A stretch of 64,000 bases of DNA from JALORV01 sp963707445 (GTDB lineage: Bacteria > Pseudomonadota > Gammaproteobacteria > Burkholderiales > Burkholderiaceae_F), in NCBI GenBank assembly GCA_963707445.1, contig CAVPPW010000013.1, positions 186,001 to 250,000 of the forward strand, given 5' to 3'. Shown one piece after another: positions 16,975-27,470 of this stretch. Numbering within the stretch: position 1 is the first letter of the stretch; each line of letters starts with the position of its first letter. The notes beneath the pieces were generated by a model, which saw only the letters and a program-made list of their open reading frames with translations, made no database searches and had not been told where the DNA came from. Both the position numbers and the translations under genes were made by a program.

Positions 16975-18351
16975 TCAGGCGTCGCGCCGCCGGTGACGGG
17001 TCATCGCCAGACCGACCAGTGAAAGGCCGAGCAAAGCCAAGCCTGCCGGTTCCGGGACCGGCGTCACCGGAGGTTCAGGTGGCGATATGCCCGGCGCGAA
17101 GGTGGACCCGCCGAACGTGAAGTAGCTGTCCGCGCTGCTGCCGCCGCCGAGCATCACGAGGAAGTCGTGCGCAGCGTCCAGCGTAAACAGCCCGTTAGGA
17201 AGATCGACGATGCCGCGGCTGAAGGACGTGCCGGCGATCGCCGTAAAGCTCGCTGTATTGACGGCCGCGCCATTCAGGAGCAGCGATCCAAGATCCGCCG
17301 TCAGAAGGACCAGCGACGCGTAGTCGACAACGAAATTCTGGGTGCCCGACGGTGTCGCGAGCCGGTACTCGTCGAGCCATGTGTCTACGCCCGGCACCAT
17401 TGACATTGCCGGGTCTGTGTTTGCGCCGCTGGCCGCCCTTCAGGTACTGCGCCACCATCACGGGTTGCGAGGCGTCGACCCTGGCGCCGGCCTCTGCGGG
17501 CAGGGAGAACTCGTGAACGTCGCCCTTGTTCAGGTTGGCCACGACGAGGCCGTCAACCTTGACTTCCGTGCCGTCGACCGTCCCGATCACTCGCACGAGG
17601 TCGCTCTTCGCAGGCGCGACTTCCGCACCCTTCGACGCCGTCAGCAGATAGGACTTCGACAGCTTGTTGGTCGGAATCATCTGCTCGACCAGCGTGTCGC
17701 AGAACGTCGTGCCGACCGGCACCTGCGCGCATTCATGGCCACCGAAGACTGCAACCGGTTTACTGGTACTGACCAGCGAGCCGGTCAGGTTGGTCGTCCC
17801 GCCCGCGTACTTGTAGGTTTCGCCGGCATTCAGCACCACGTTTGTCGGTGCGCCGCCCTTCGGAGTGAACGTGACGTTGGTGTTGTCCTGATTGCGCATG
17901 GACCATGACCTGGCTGCCCTCGCCAAAGCCTCCGCCCTGGCTGGCGACCACGTAACTGGTGCCGAGCGTGGCGCTGTCGAACAGGTATGTCATGTCGGTA
18001 GAGAAGCCCGCCCGGTTGACGAAGTAGCCGGCGATCTTGATTGGGGGAAACGACCTTGAAGCCGGTGTTCTTGACTCCTGTCCCACTCTGCTGGAAGGTG
18101 TTCGCGATCGGCAGGTTGAAGAAACCGTCCGCTCCGAGCACGACGTTCTGGCTGAACCCGGCAAGGTTGGATACTGTCGCGGTCTGCCCCGGGGCGCCGA
18201 ACAGGAACACAGAGGCGTTGGCCGTGTTTCCGATCGTGTTCTTGTTGAAATCGAAATAGACCTCGGCCGACTGCGCCGTCCCGCCGACAGCCAGTGCCAC
18301 TGCAAGCGCAGACGCTTTCGCGCGCGCTGTGATCCCCATTGGTCCCCTCAT
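16975..18351 (-). CDS. PEP-CTERM-anchored protein with IgGFc-binding-like domain, three frame changes
   Basis: The N-terminus is a signal peptide (ITARAKASALAVALAVGG, cleaved near AQSA). The middle reads like the IgGFc-binding-protein N-terminal domain found in many bacterial surface proteins, with TSKPVAVFGGHECAQVP, FCDTLVEQMIP and a YLLTASKG segment. The end is a PEP-CTERM sorting signal: PVPEPAGLALLG, a hydrophobic helix and RHRRRDA. Such tails are cut by exosortase and the protein is displayed or released with exopolysaccharide. Extra bases near 18045, 17905 and 17420 break the frame; 1377 bp is a multiple of three, as three insertions predict. ATG 18351 follows GAGGGG; ATG 18339 is an alternative. 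No exosortase gene is in the window. Confidence 0.75.
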
Positions 18352-18604
18352 GATCCCCTCACTCAAAAGGTACTGCTGCGAACCCCAGGCCGAGGATGCA
18401 ATGGCCCTCGGGACCCCTTGAGCAGAGGTCGTGCCAGTTCAGGATTTCTTCATGTAATCCGCGACTTGATTATGGTCGTTCGGCTTCAGGCTATCCCGTG
18501 TGTAAGGGATCTCGACAGCTTCGACTCCCCTCATCCCTTCGGCGGAGCTCTGCCTAGCTCGCAAGGACATGGGTCGCACCAAGCTGCACGTCAGCGTGCT
18601 CGCA

Positions 18605-19459
18605 TCAGCCCGCCTTGAGGCGAATGACGCCAAGCGACGACCGCGGCGACGCCGGCCCAGCGCCGCGGCGTCAGGTGCTCCTTCAGCAGGCGGGCACCGA
18701 TCAGGGTGGCGAACAGCACCGAGGTTTCGCGCAGCGACGCGACCAGCGCGACCGGCGCCTTGGTCATTGCCCACACCGAGATCGCGTAGGCCGCGGCCGA
18801 CAGGCCGCCGCCGATCAGCCCGCGCCGCCGCCGCTGCGGCCAGCGCCGACAGAAATTCGCCGCGCCGCGTCACGAGCATGTAGACGCGTGAAGGGCAGGG
18901 CGTCGAGGACGAACAGCCAGACGATGTACGACCAGGCGTTGCCGGAGAGCCGTGCGCCGCTGCCGTCGATGATCGTGTAGACGGCGATGACGACGGCATT
19001 GGCCAGCGCGTAGCCGACCGCGCGGCCATGCCCGTGCAGCGCGGGTCCGAGTCGCGGCGGCCGAAACGCCAGCGCGACGACGCCGAGCGAGATCAGCAGC
19101 ATGCCGGTCCAGCCCAGTGGCCCCGGCCACTCGTGCATCCAGACGATCGCAAGCACACCCGTCAGCAGCGGCGCCACGCCGCGCATCAGCGGATACACCA
19201 GCGACAGGTCGCCCGAGCGGTACGCGCTCACCATGAAGAAGTAATAGGCGAGGTGCGTGACGATCGAGGCGATGATGTAGGGCCAGCTCGCCGGAGCCGG
19301 CAGCGGCACCAGGAATAGGCAGGGCAGAGCGATGACGCCGGCGCCGACGACGATCGCGGCCGTGTCCATCAGCACGTCGCTGCCGCCCTTGATCATCGCG
19401 TTCCACGACGCGTGCAGCAGCGCGGCCAGCAGCACCGCGAACGAGACTTCGAGCGTCAC
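18605..19459 (-). CDS. EamA-family (drug/metabolite type) transporter, frame-disrupted
   Basis: This is a hydrophobic protein with the ten-helix EamA layout. The first two thirds are continuous (VSFAVLLAALLHASWNAMIK, then YRSGDLSLVYPLMRGVAPLL, a typical EamA repeat end). The last third is spread over other frames, with RETSVLFATLIGARLLKE and a final LGVIRLKAG after correcting an extra base near 18640; further changes lie near 18850-18890. The GTG at 19459 is the only plausible start. It is the last gene of the minus-strand catabolic operon and probably moves an amine or amino acid, but the substrate is unknown. Confidence 0.72.
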
Positions 19460-19525
19460 TTCACTGCCTCATCGATCTCGCGGCGCACCGGCGCGCGGCC
19501 GGCGCGGCTCGCACGGAAGGCGACC

Positions 19526-20645
19526 TCAGAGCGGAAGCACGGAGTCGGCCGGCGCGTAGGGCAGCTTGAGCGCCTTCGCGACGGCCCGGTAGGTCACCTT
19601 GCCAAGGGCGATGTTCAGGCCTTCTTTCAGGTGCGGATTTTCCGACAGCGCTCGGCGCCAGCCCTTGTCCGCGATCTGCAGCGCGAACGGCAGCGTCGCG
19701 TTGTTCAGCGCATAGGTGGACGTGCGCGGCACAGCGCCCGGCATGTTGGCGACCATGTAGTGCACGACGCCGTCGATGACGTAGGTCGGCTCGGCGTGCG
19801 TCGTCGGCCGGCTGGTCTCGACGCTGCCGCCCTGGTCGATCGCGACGTCGACGATGACCGACCCGGGCTTCATTGCCGGCAGCATCGCCTTCGTGATCAG
19901 CTTCGGGCGCTTCCGCGCCCGGGATCAGCACGCCGGAGATCACGAGGTCGGCGCGCAGCACTTCGCGCTCGACGTTGTCGCGGTTCGAGAACACGGTGAT
20001 CGCGCGACCGTTGAACATCGCATCGATCCGGCGCAGCGCGTCGATCGACTTGTCGATGACGACCACCTGCGCACCGGTGCCGACGGCCATTTGCGCCGCG
20101 TTCGTGCCGACGACGCCGGCGCCGAGGATCACGATGCGGCCCGGCGCGACGCCGGCGACACCGCCGAGCAGCATGCCCATGCCGCCGGCCGACTTCTCGA
20201 GGCAGCGCGCGCCGGCCTGCACCGCCAGCCGACCCGCGACCTCTGACATCGGCGCCAGCAGCGGCAGGCCGCCGCTGGCGCGGTCACGGTCTCGTACGCG
20301 ATGCAGATCGCGCCGCTCTTCACCAGATCGGCCGCCTGCTCGGGATCCGGCGCCAGGTGCAGGTAGGTGAACAGGATCTGGCCCTCGCGCAACATCGCGC
20401 GCTCGATCGCCTGCGGCTCCTTGACCTTGATGATCATCTCGGCGCGCTGGAAGACATCATCGGCGCTTGCGGCGATCTGCGCACCCGGCGCGTCGATAGT
20501 CTTCGTCGCTGGCACCGATGCCGGTGCCGGCATCCGTCTGGACCAGCACCTCGTGACCGTGCGCCACCATCTCGCGCACCGACGACGGCGTCAGTCCGAC
20601 GCGGTATTCGTGGACCTTGATCTCCTTCGGAACGCCGACGAGCAT
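19526..20645 (-). CDS. ald: Alanine dehydrogenase, frame-disrupted
   Basis: This NAD-dependent enzyme interconverts alanine and pyruvate plus ammonia. The N-terminus MLVGVPKEIKVHEYRVGLTP is diagnostic. Then follow QTDAGTGIGASDEDY, MIIKVKEPQ, the NAD-binding GRIVILGAGVVGTNAAQMA, and MKPGSVIVDVAIDQGG with HAEPTY. About four extra bases (near 20500, two around 20260-20285, and 19910) split the frame; the span is 1120 bp, consistent with about 371 codons. The ATG is at 20645. In this operon it may recycle alanine or a related amino acid produced by the upstream enzymes. Confidence 0.88.
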
Positions 20646-20694
20646 GGGTTCTCCTAGGCCTTCGTTCTCGACGAGGCGGGATCGTACGGCGCTT

Positions 20695-23180
20695 TCAGCG
20701 AGACCGACCGCCGCGATAGCGTTCGCCGGCCAGATCGATCGTGTAGCGGCCTTCGTCGATCCACGTCGCATCGACTGCACCGTGCGCGTTGCTGAGCAGC
20801 CCAAGCGCCACCGGCTTGCCGATCGAGTGACCGAACGCCGCGGAAGTGACGAAGCCAGCGGGCGCGTCGTTGCGCAGGATCAGCTCGCCGCCCCAGAGGT
20901 TTGTATGCGCGGCATCGACGACCAGCGACACCACGCGCCGTGATACGGCCGCCGCTCCGCCGGCATTTTTCAACTCCTGCAGCACGCGCTTGCCGCGGAA
21001 GTCCGGCTTGTCCAGCCGGACCGCGAACGCCAGGCCGGCTTCGTATGGGTTGACGTCGGGAGTCAGTTCACGTCCCCAGGCGCGATAGCCCTTTTCCAGC
21101 CGCAGCGAATCGATCGCGTAATAGCCAGCGTCCATCAGCCCAGGTCGCGACCCGCCGCGTGCAGCTGCTCATAGACTCCGACGCTGAACTCGACCGGCAC
21201 GTAAAGCTCCCAGCCCAGCTCGCCGACGTAGGTCAGGCGCGTCGCGCGCACCGTCGCATAGCCGACGTCGATCTCCTGCGATGTGCCGAAGGGGAACGAC
21301 GCGCTGTCGAAGCGCGCGGTCGACACCCGCTGCAGCAGCTCGCGCGAGCGCGGCCCCATGACCGCGAGCATCGAATACATCGGCGTGATGTCGGTCACCG
21401 AGCAGCGCAGGCTACGGCTGCGCAGCGCGCGCTCGATGACGTCGCGGTCGCGGACCGCGGAGCCCGGAACTCGTGACGATCATGAACTGCTCCGGCTCGA
21501 GGCAGGTGATCGTGAAGTCGCTCTCGTAGCCGCCGCGTTCGTTCAGCATTCCGGTGTAGACCGTTGCACCGGGCGTCGTCGGCACGTCGTTGGCGACCAG
21601 CCACTGCAGCGCGGCGTGCGCGTCCGGGCCCTTGCAGCAGCAGCTTGGCGAAGGAGCTCATGTCGAACACCGCAACCGCTTCGCGGCACGCGCGATGCTC
21701 GGCCGCGACCCAGGCGTGCCAGTTCTGGTGGCCCCAGCCGTACTCGATGCGCGCCTGCGTCTGGCGAAGGCGCGAAGAAGTTGGCGCGCTCCCAGCCCAT
21801 CTTCGAACCGAAGCAGGCGCCACGCTGCTGCAGTTGCGAGTACAGCGGCGAGCGGCGAAACGGCCGCGCGCTCTCGAGTTCGCGGTTTGGCCACGGCATC
21901 TTGTAGTGCATGCCGAGCACCTCGGCGATCCGGTCGGGCAGCCAGCTCTCGTTGCCGTTGAAGCGCGCGAAGCGGCGGATGTCGACCGGCCATAGATCGA
22001 GCGTCGGCTCGCCGGCGATGATCCATTCGGCGAGCGCCTTGCCGGCGCCACCGCGCGGACGCGATTCCCATCGAATTGAAGCCGCAGCCGACATAGAGGT
22101 TGTCGATCGCCCGGCGCCGGGCCGAGGATGAAGTTGTTGTCGGCAGTGAACGACTCGGGGCCGTTGTAGAACTGCTTCAGCCGCGCGGTCTCGAGCGCCG
22201 GCACGCGGATCATCGCGTTGTCGAGCAGGATCTGGAACGCGTCCCAGTTGTCGCGCAAGAGTTGGAACTCGAAGTTTTCGGGAATGCCACCGCGGTGTTC
22301 CGCGCTCTGCAGCCATGGCGTCGCGTGCGGCTCGAACCCGCCCATCAGCAGCCCGCCGACTTCTTCCTTGAAGTAGATGTAGCCATCGGGATCGCGCAGG
22401 ACCGGCAGGTCGCGATGCACGCCGGGGATCACGTCGGTGACGATGTAGAAGTGCTCGCAGGAAAACAGCGGCACCGTGACGCCGAGCCGGCGCCCCAGCG
22501 CGCGCGACCACTGGCCGCCGCAGAGCACGACGATGTCGGCCGCAATCTGTCCGCTGCTGCCGGCCTTGTCGGTCCACTCCAGCTGCGCGATGCGCCGCCC
22601 AGCCGCGTGCGTCACCGCGCCGCTGACGCGCACGCCTTCGCAGATCCGCACGCCGCGGTTGCGCGCGCCTTTCGCGAGCGCCAGCGTCAGGTCGGTGGGA
22701 TTCGCCTTGCCATCGCCCGGAAGCCACACGCCGCCCTCAAGGTCGGCGGTCGCCATGATCGGATAGCGCTCGCCCGCCTCGGTCGGCGGTGATCACGTCG
22801 CAGGCGACGCCGAACGCCTGTGCGACCGCCGCCGTACGCTTCAGCTGCACCATGCGGTCGGCCGTGCGTGCCACGGCCAGCGAGCCGCACTGCTTCCAGC
22901 CGGTCGAAAGCCCCGTTTCGGCTTCGAGCCGCGAATAAAGCTCGGTCGAGTAGCGGATCAGCCGCGTCATGCTCTCGTGGTTGCGCAGCTGCCCGACGAG
23001 CCCGGCCGCGTGCCACGTCGTGCCGGATGTCAGCCTTCCCTGTTCGAGCAGCACGACATCGGTCTCGCCCGCCGCACTCAGGTGGTAGGCGACCGAGCAC
23101 CCCATGATGCCGCCGCCGATCACCACGATCCGCGCCGCCTGCGGCGGCCGCACCTGCGTCGTCAGTGCCTCGTCCGCCAC
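20695..23180 (-). CDS. FAD-dependent oxidoreductase with GcvT-like C-terminal domain (sarcosine/dimethylglycine dehydrogenase family), frame-disrupted
   Basis: This large flavoenzyme oxidises a secondary or tertiary N-methylamine and passes the methyl carbon to folate. The first half is a DAO-type FAD domain, with RIVVIGGGIMGCSVAYHL (Rossmann motif) and SGTTWHAAGLVGQLR, the region that carries covalent FAD in several relatives. The second half is an aminomethyltransferase domain, with RLTYVGELGWELYVP and RLEKGYRAWGRELTPD. About six extra bases and one missing base (near 21135) disrupt it; the corrected length is about 827 residues, right for dimethylglycine/sarcosine dehydrogenases. The exact substrate is unknown. 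The ATG at 23180 is clear. Confidence 0.82.
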
Positions 23181-23213
23181 CGCGGTCTCCCCCGTCCTGC
23201 TTGTTCTTTGATT

Positions 23214-23331
23214 AGGGCGGGCGCCCGGCCGCTCCGAAGCCCGCCCCTCAAATCAGTCTTGAGCGGCCGCAGCGCGGCCGTCGCGTGAAGCGATGCACGT
23301 GCGACCCGCAGGGTCGCGTACATCGCTTCAC
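23214..23331. repeat. GC-rich inverted repeats between two operon genes
   Basis: GGGCGGG (23215-23221) pairs with CCCGCCC (23240-23246). A stronger structure pairs GTGAAGCGATG (23285-23295) with CATCGCTTCAC (23321-23331) and, inside it, GCGACCC (23301-23307) with GGGTCGC (23311-23317) around a 3-base loop. The second hairpin starts at the stop codon of the aldehyde dehydrogenase gene. No T-run follows. It may attenuate transcription or stabilise the upstream message. Confidence 0.5.
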
Positions 23332-24699
23332 GCACTTCGCAGGTGCCACGCTTTCGGCCGCGTGAAGGTCTCGATGCCGTAGGTCGACAGCGTGAGTCCG
23401 ATGCCCGAATGTCCGAGGCCGCTCCAGGGCAGCCGCGGGCTGACGCGGTCGCAGCAGTTCCAGTAGACCGACCCGGCATGCACCCGGGCCAGGAGCCGGC
23501 GCGCGCGCGCTTCGTCGTGCGTGTAGACGCCGGCGGTCAGGCCATAGTCGGTGTCGTTCATCAGACGCACCGCGTCGTCATCGTCGTCGACCTTCTGGAT
23601 GCCGATGATCGGACCGAAGCTTTCTTCGCGCATCAGTGCCATCGAGTGGTCGACCTGCGAGAACACGGTCGGCGCGAACCAGTTGCCGGGTCCGGCGAGG
23701 CGCTGCCCGCCCAACAGCAGCTTTGCCCCCTTCGCCTGAGCGTCGGCCACCTGCTGCTCGAGGACGTCGAGCTGAGGCGCCCGCGTCAGCGGACCGATGT
23801 AAGCGGCCTCGTCGGTCGGGTCGCTGATCGTGAAGCCGCGCACCTCCCGGACGAAGGCCTCGACGAAGGCATCGTGGATCGCGGCGTGAACATAGATGCG
23901 CTCCACCGAGCAGCAGCTTTGCCCGGTGTTGTACATCGCGCCATCGGCGAGCGAGGCGGCCGCGGACGGGACGTCGACGTCGTCGCAGACATACGCCGGA
24001 TCCTTGCCGCCGAGTTCGAGCTGCAGCTTCACCATGCGCGGACCCGACCGCGCGGGCGATGCGCGCGCCGGTCGCGTACGAGCCGGTGAAGAACACGCCG
24101 TCCACCGGTTGCTCGACCAGCGCCGCGCCGACCGCGCCGGCGCCGACCAGCACCTGGAACACGTCCTGCGGAACGCCCGCAAGATGCAGCAGCTTGCCGA
24201 TCTCGAGCCCCGTCAGCGTCGCGAACTCCGACGGCTTGTAAAGCACCGCGTTGCCCGCGATCAGCGCCGGAACGAAGACGTTGGCACCGACGAAGTAGGG
24301 GTAGTTCCACGCCGAGATGTTGGCGACGACGCCCAGCGGCTCGTGCGTGATCAGCTCGCGCAGGCCGTCCTGCTCGAAGACCTCGCGCGGCGCCAGCGTG
24401 CGCTCGGACTCGGCTCAGGAAGAAGTCGATGCGCCCGAGCAGGCCGTTGATCTCGTTGCGCGACTGGCGGATCGGCTTGCCGACTTCCGACGTCAGCACG
24501 TGCCGCAAGCCGCTCGATCTCGCGGACCAGTTCGGCGCGGAAGCGGCGGATGACCTCGATGCGACCGGCCAGTGGCTGGTCGGCCCAGCGCGGCTGCGCG
24601 GCGCGGGCGCGCGCGTAGGCCGCAGAGACCGACTCGGCGGTGTCGTCGGGCAGTTCGGCAATGACGCGGCCGTTCGCGGGATTGATGAACGGTCAGCAT
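23328..24699 (-). CDS. NAD(P)-dependent aldehyde dehydrogenase, frame-disrupted
   Basis: This enzyme of the aldehyde dehydrogenase superfamily oxidises an aldehyde to the acid. Recognisable pieces, in order, are INPANGRVIAELPDD near the N-terminus, the FFTGSYATGARIARAVG segment, LQLELGGKDPAYV with the general base, NTGQSCCSVERIYV with the catalytic cysteine, and EESFGPIIGI. At least five one-base frame changes occur (near 24685, 24510, 24415, 24270 and 24035). The ATG at 24699 overlaps the stop of the amidotransferase (ATGCTGA). Corrected length is about 455 residues. The substrate is unknown; context suggests an amino aldehyde made by the Fe-alcohol dehydrogenase. Confidence 0.82.
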
Positions 24700-25530
24700 G
24701 CGGAAGCAGACTCGCGGCGGGCGGCGCGCGCGGCGTTGAGGAAGTCGCTGAGCAGCGCGTCGCCGGACAGGATCGACGCGTTCTTCCAGTCGTGGAACTC
24801 CGGATGCCATTGCACGGCCGCCAGGTAGGACTGCACGGGCCCACGTGCGCGGTCGTAACGGATCGCTTCGATGACGCCGTCGTTCGGGCAGCGCGCCTCG
24901 ACGATGAAGTAGGGCGCAAGGTCCTTGATGCCCTGATGGTGCACGCTGTTGACGACGTGATGCGGCAGCGGACGGTCCGGCGCCTGTGAAGCCGGGATGC
25001 GGATACAGCTCCGCCAGTCGGGTGCCCGGAACGACTTCGATCGTGTGGAAGTTCTGGTCGTACAGCCGCGCGTTGCGATGCTCGATCGAACCCGGCAGTT
25101 GCGTCGCGATGTCCTGGTACAGCGTGCCGCCGAAAGCGACGTTGATCACCTGCAGGCCGCGACAGATCCCAAGTACCGGCTTGCCGGCGTCGACGAACGC
25201 GCGCAGAAGTGCGATCTCGTACTCGTCGCGGATCCGATCGCCGCGCCACTCAGGCCGCAGCGGCTCTTCGCCGTAGCTGCCGGGCCACATGTCGGACCCG
25301 CCTTCGAGCACGAGTCCGTCGAGCCACCCTGCGTAGTCGGCCAGCGTCACGTCGCCGCGCTGCGTCGGGCCGTCAGGCGACGGGATCACGAACGCGAGCG
25401 CTCCCGAGGACTGCACCCAGTGGACGATCGACTGCTCGACATACTGCAGCGTCTTGCCGGTGAAGACCGGACGCGCAGGATCGGCGTGAAAAAAGCACGC
25501 GGAAATCCCGATCTTCGGCCGTGAGGTCAT
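24693..25530 (-). CDS. Class I glutamine amidotransferase-like gamma-glutamyl hydrolase (PuuD-like), one frame change
   Basis: This is a member of the peptidase C26 family, which hydrolyses gamma-glutamyl amides such as gamma-glutamyl-GABA in the putrescine pathway. The N-terminus reads RPKIGISACFFH; the oxyanion/nucleophile motif is KPVLGICRGLQVINVAFGG with the catalytic Cys, and the His-Glu part is AVQWHPEFHDW. A frame change lies near 24985. The ATG at 25530 overlaps the preceding stop (ATGA). A gamma-glutamyl synthetase partner is not in this operon, but a glutamine-synthetase-like gene lies at 37.5 kb. The true substrate is not known. Confidence 0.82.
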
Positions 25531-25607
25531 TGCTCCGCACCCTCGCAACGCGCAGGCTCGATCGGCGCTCGCGTGAACAGCGGCTTGCGCCGCAAACGAT
25601 CGCTCAT
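25527..25607 (-). CDS. Possible 26-residue linker ORF between Fe-ADH and amidotransferase
   Basis: Once the Fe-alcohol dehydrogenase is read to its natural stop at 25607-25609, a short frame starts within that stop (TGATG). It runs 26 codons (beginning MSDRLRRKPL) and ends overlapping the amidotransferase ATG (ATGA, 25527-25530). It may be a tiny coupled gene that keeps ribosomes moving between the two enzymes, or simply a spacer. There is no recognisable domain and coding support is weak. Confidence 0.3.
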   Translation of the reverse strand: MSDRLRRKPLFTRAPIEPARCEGAEQ

Positions 25608-26740
25608 CAGTACGCCTGCTCGAAGAATCGCTCGAAGTCCGCCGCCGCGACACTGGCGCGGATTGGTCTGGTGGCAGACATCCTTGACCGCCAGGTCGAT
25701 GAGCTTCGGGAACTGTTCGCGCCGGACGCCGACGGCGGCAAGCGAAGAGGTGATGCCGATCTCCCGCTTCAGCCGGCCCAGCCAGGGCACGAAGTCGCCC
25801 GGCGCAAGCCCGGCGGCATGCTCGAGTTCCGCGAACTTGTCCGGGACCGCCTCGGCGTTGAAGCGCATCACCGGTTCCAGCATCAGCGCATTCGCCAGTC
25901 CGTGGTGCAGGTCGCAGACGGCGCCAAGAGCGTGGGCACAGGAATGCACTGCGCCCAGATCCTTCTGGAATGCGATGGCGCCCATCATCGACGCCATCAT
26001 CATGTCGGTGCGGGCCTGCAGGTTGCGGCCGTCTCGCACCGCGACCGGCAGCGCGCGCGCGGCGATGCGCACGCCTTCGAGCGCGATGCCGTCGCACAGC
26101 GGGTGGTACGCCGGCGACAGATAGCTTTCGATGTTGTGCGTCAGCGCGTCCATGCCGGTCGCCGCGGTAACGGCGGGCGGCAGCCCGAGCGTGAGTTCCG
26201 GGTCGGCAAAGACCGCGCGCGCCAGCAGTCGCGGCGAAAAGATCACGCGCTTGACGTGCGTGTCGTCCTCGCTGACGACGCTCGAGCGGCCGACCTCGGA
26301 GCCGGTGCCGCTGGTCGTCGGCAGCGCGAAAATCGGCGGCAGCGGATGATCCAGCGGCCGCACCCGCGGGATGGTCCCATGCGTATTCGATGACGTCGCC
26401 GGCGTGCACTGCCATCGCCGCGACGACCTTGGCGATGTCGAGCGCGGCGCCGCCGCCGAAGCCGATCACGCAGTCAGCCCCGTGCGCCTTGAACGCGGCG
26501 ACGCCTTCTTTGACCTGCGATGCGGTCGGGTTGCCGTGCACGCCGGCATACATGCCGGCATCGAGCCCGCCGTCGAGGTGCTGCCTGAACTCGGACAGCA
26601 CCGGCAATGCAGCCAGACCGCGGTCGGTCACGATCAGCGGCCGTCGCAGTCCGAGGTCGCGCAGGTGTCCCGCCGACGAGCTTGCGCGCACCGGCGCCGA
26701 AGTGAATGGTGGTTGGGAAGGAAAAGTGGTGGATCGACAT
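25607..26740 (-). CDS. Iron-containing alcohol dehydrogenase, three frame changes
   Basis: This is a group III (Fe-ADH) oxidoreductase. Seen in order are FSFPTTIHFGAGA, an N-terminal phrase typical of the family, then VIGFGGGAALDIAKVVA, LPTTSGTGSEVGR, the metal-ligand region with HPLCDGIALEG, and LGAVHSCAHALGAVCDLHHGLANA, which supplies iron-binding histidines. Extra bases near 26675, 26375 and 25645 shift the frame; after the last correction the protein ends ADFERFFEQAY. Corrected length is about 376 residues. It is the first gene of the minus-strand catabolic operon, so it probably starts the pathway by oxidising an alcohol or amino alcohol; a role in reduction is also possible. Confidence 0.85.
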
Positions 26741-26977
26741 CGGACTATCGGGAGTCGCGGATGCGCAGCCAGCGCAGTTCTGAGCGTGGCGTTCGGCGGG
26801 GACGAGCGGCCGGTGCTGCCGCGAACGCGATGCGCCGCAACACGGTCAAACCCACGGAGCCCTTCATCAGCGGTACGGACGGAGCCACGTCGACGGATAA
26901 TCACTATAGGGCATGGCGTCTGCCCGGTAAGAAGTGAGGCGCTGGCTCGACCAACGCCGGACTGCACAGGAGCCACG

Positions 26978-27470
26978 ATGACAATGACACGACGCACACT
27001 GCTTTCCAAGATCGCACTCGGGGGTATCGCCGCCTGGATCGCACCGGGCAAGGCTGAAACACCCCGCGGATCAAAGGGAGAACTGAAGCTGACCGACGAG
27101 GAGTGGCGCAAGCGTCTGACCGCGGAGCAGTACCGCGTCCTGCGGCGCGAAGGCACCGAGTCACCGTTTTCGAGCGCGCTCAACGCCGAAAAGCGACGCG
27201 GCGTGTTCCGCTGCGTCGCCTGCGACTTGCCGCTTTTTTCCAGCTCGACGAAGTTCGACAGCGGCACCGGCTGGCCGAGTTTCTTCGAGACGCTGCCCGG
27301 GGCCTTCGGCTTCAGCGACCGATTACAAGTTGATCCTGCCGCGCACCGAGTATCACTGCACGCGCTGCGGGGGACACCATGGACATGTTTTCGACGACGG
27401 CCCTGCGCCGACAGGCAAGCGCTACTGCAACAACGGGGTTTGCCTGAAATTCGAACCGGAGAACGCCTGA
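26978..27470 (+). CDS. msrB: Peptide-methionine (R)-S-oxide reductase, exported, one frame change
   Basis: MsrB reduces methionine-R-sulfoxide in proteins. The chain starts with a twin-arginine-like signal (MTRRTLLSKIALGG), so it is probably exported. The zinc motif CVACDLPLF, the GTGWPSFF core and the second CTRCGGHHGHVF motif are all present, and the active site is RYCNNG. An extra base near 27317 splits the gene. The ATG at 26978 follows CAGGAG. Its stop overlaps the msrA start by one base (TGATG, 27468-27472), so the two reductases are coupled and repair both methionine sulfoxide epimers. Confidence 0.9.

Noticed and set aside
16846..18605. Phosphonate island and amine operon as one system
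   Set aside because: A strong hairpin, a PEP-CTERM gene and a low-GC patch separate them, and they have different strands and no shared operator; a functional link is not supported.
26895..26912. TAATCACTATAGGG, similar to part of a T7 promoter or cloning adaptor
   Set aside because: The match covers only the 3' part and the 5' half of the promoter is missing; there is no vector sequence around it. Taken as chance.
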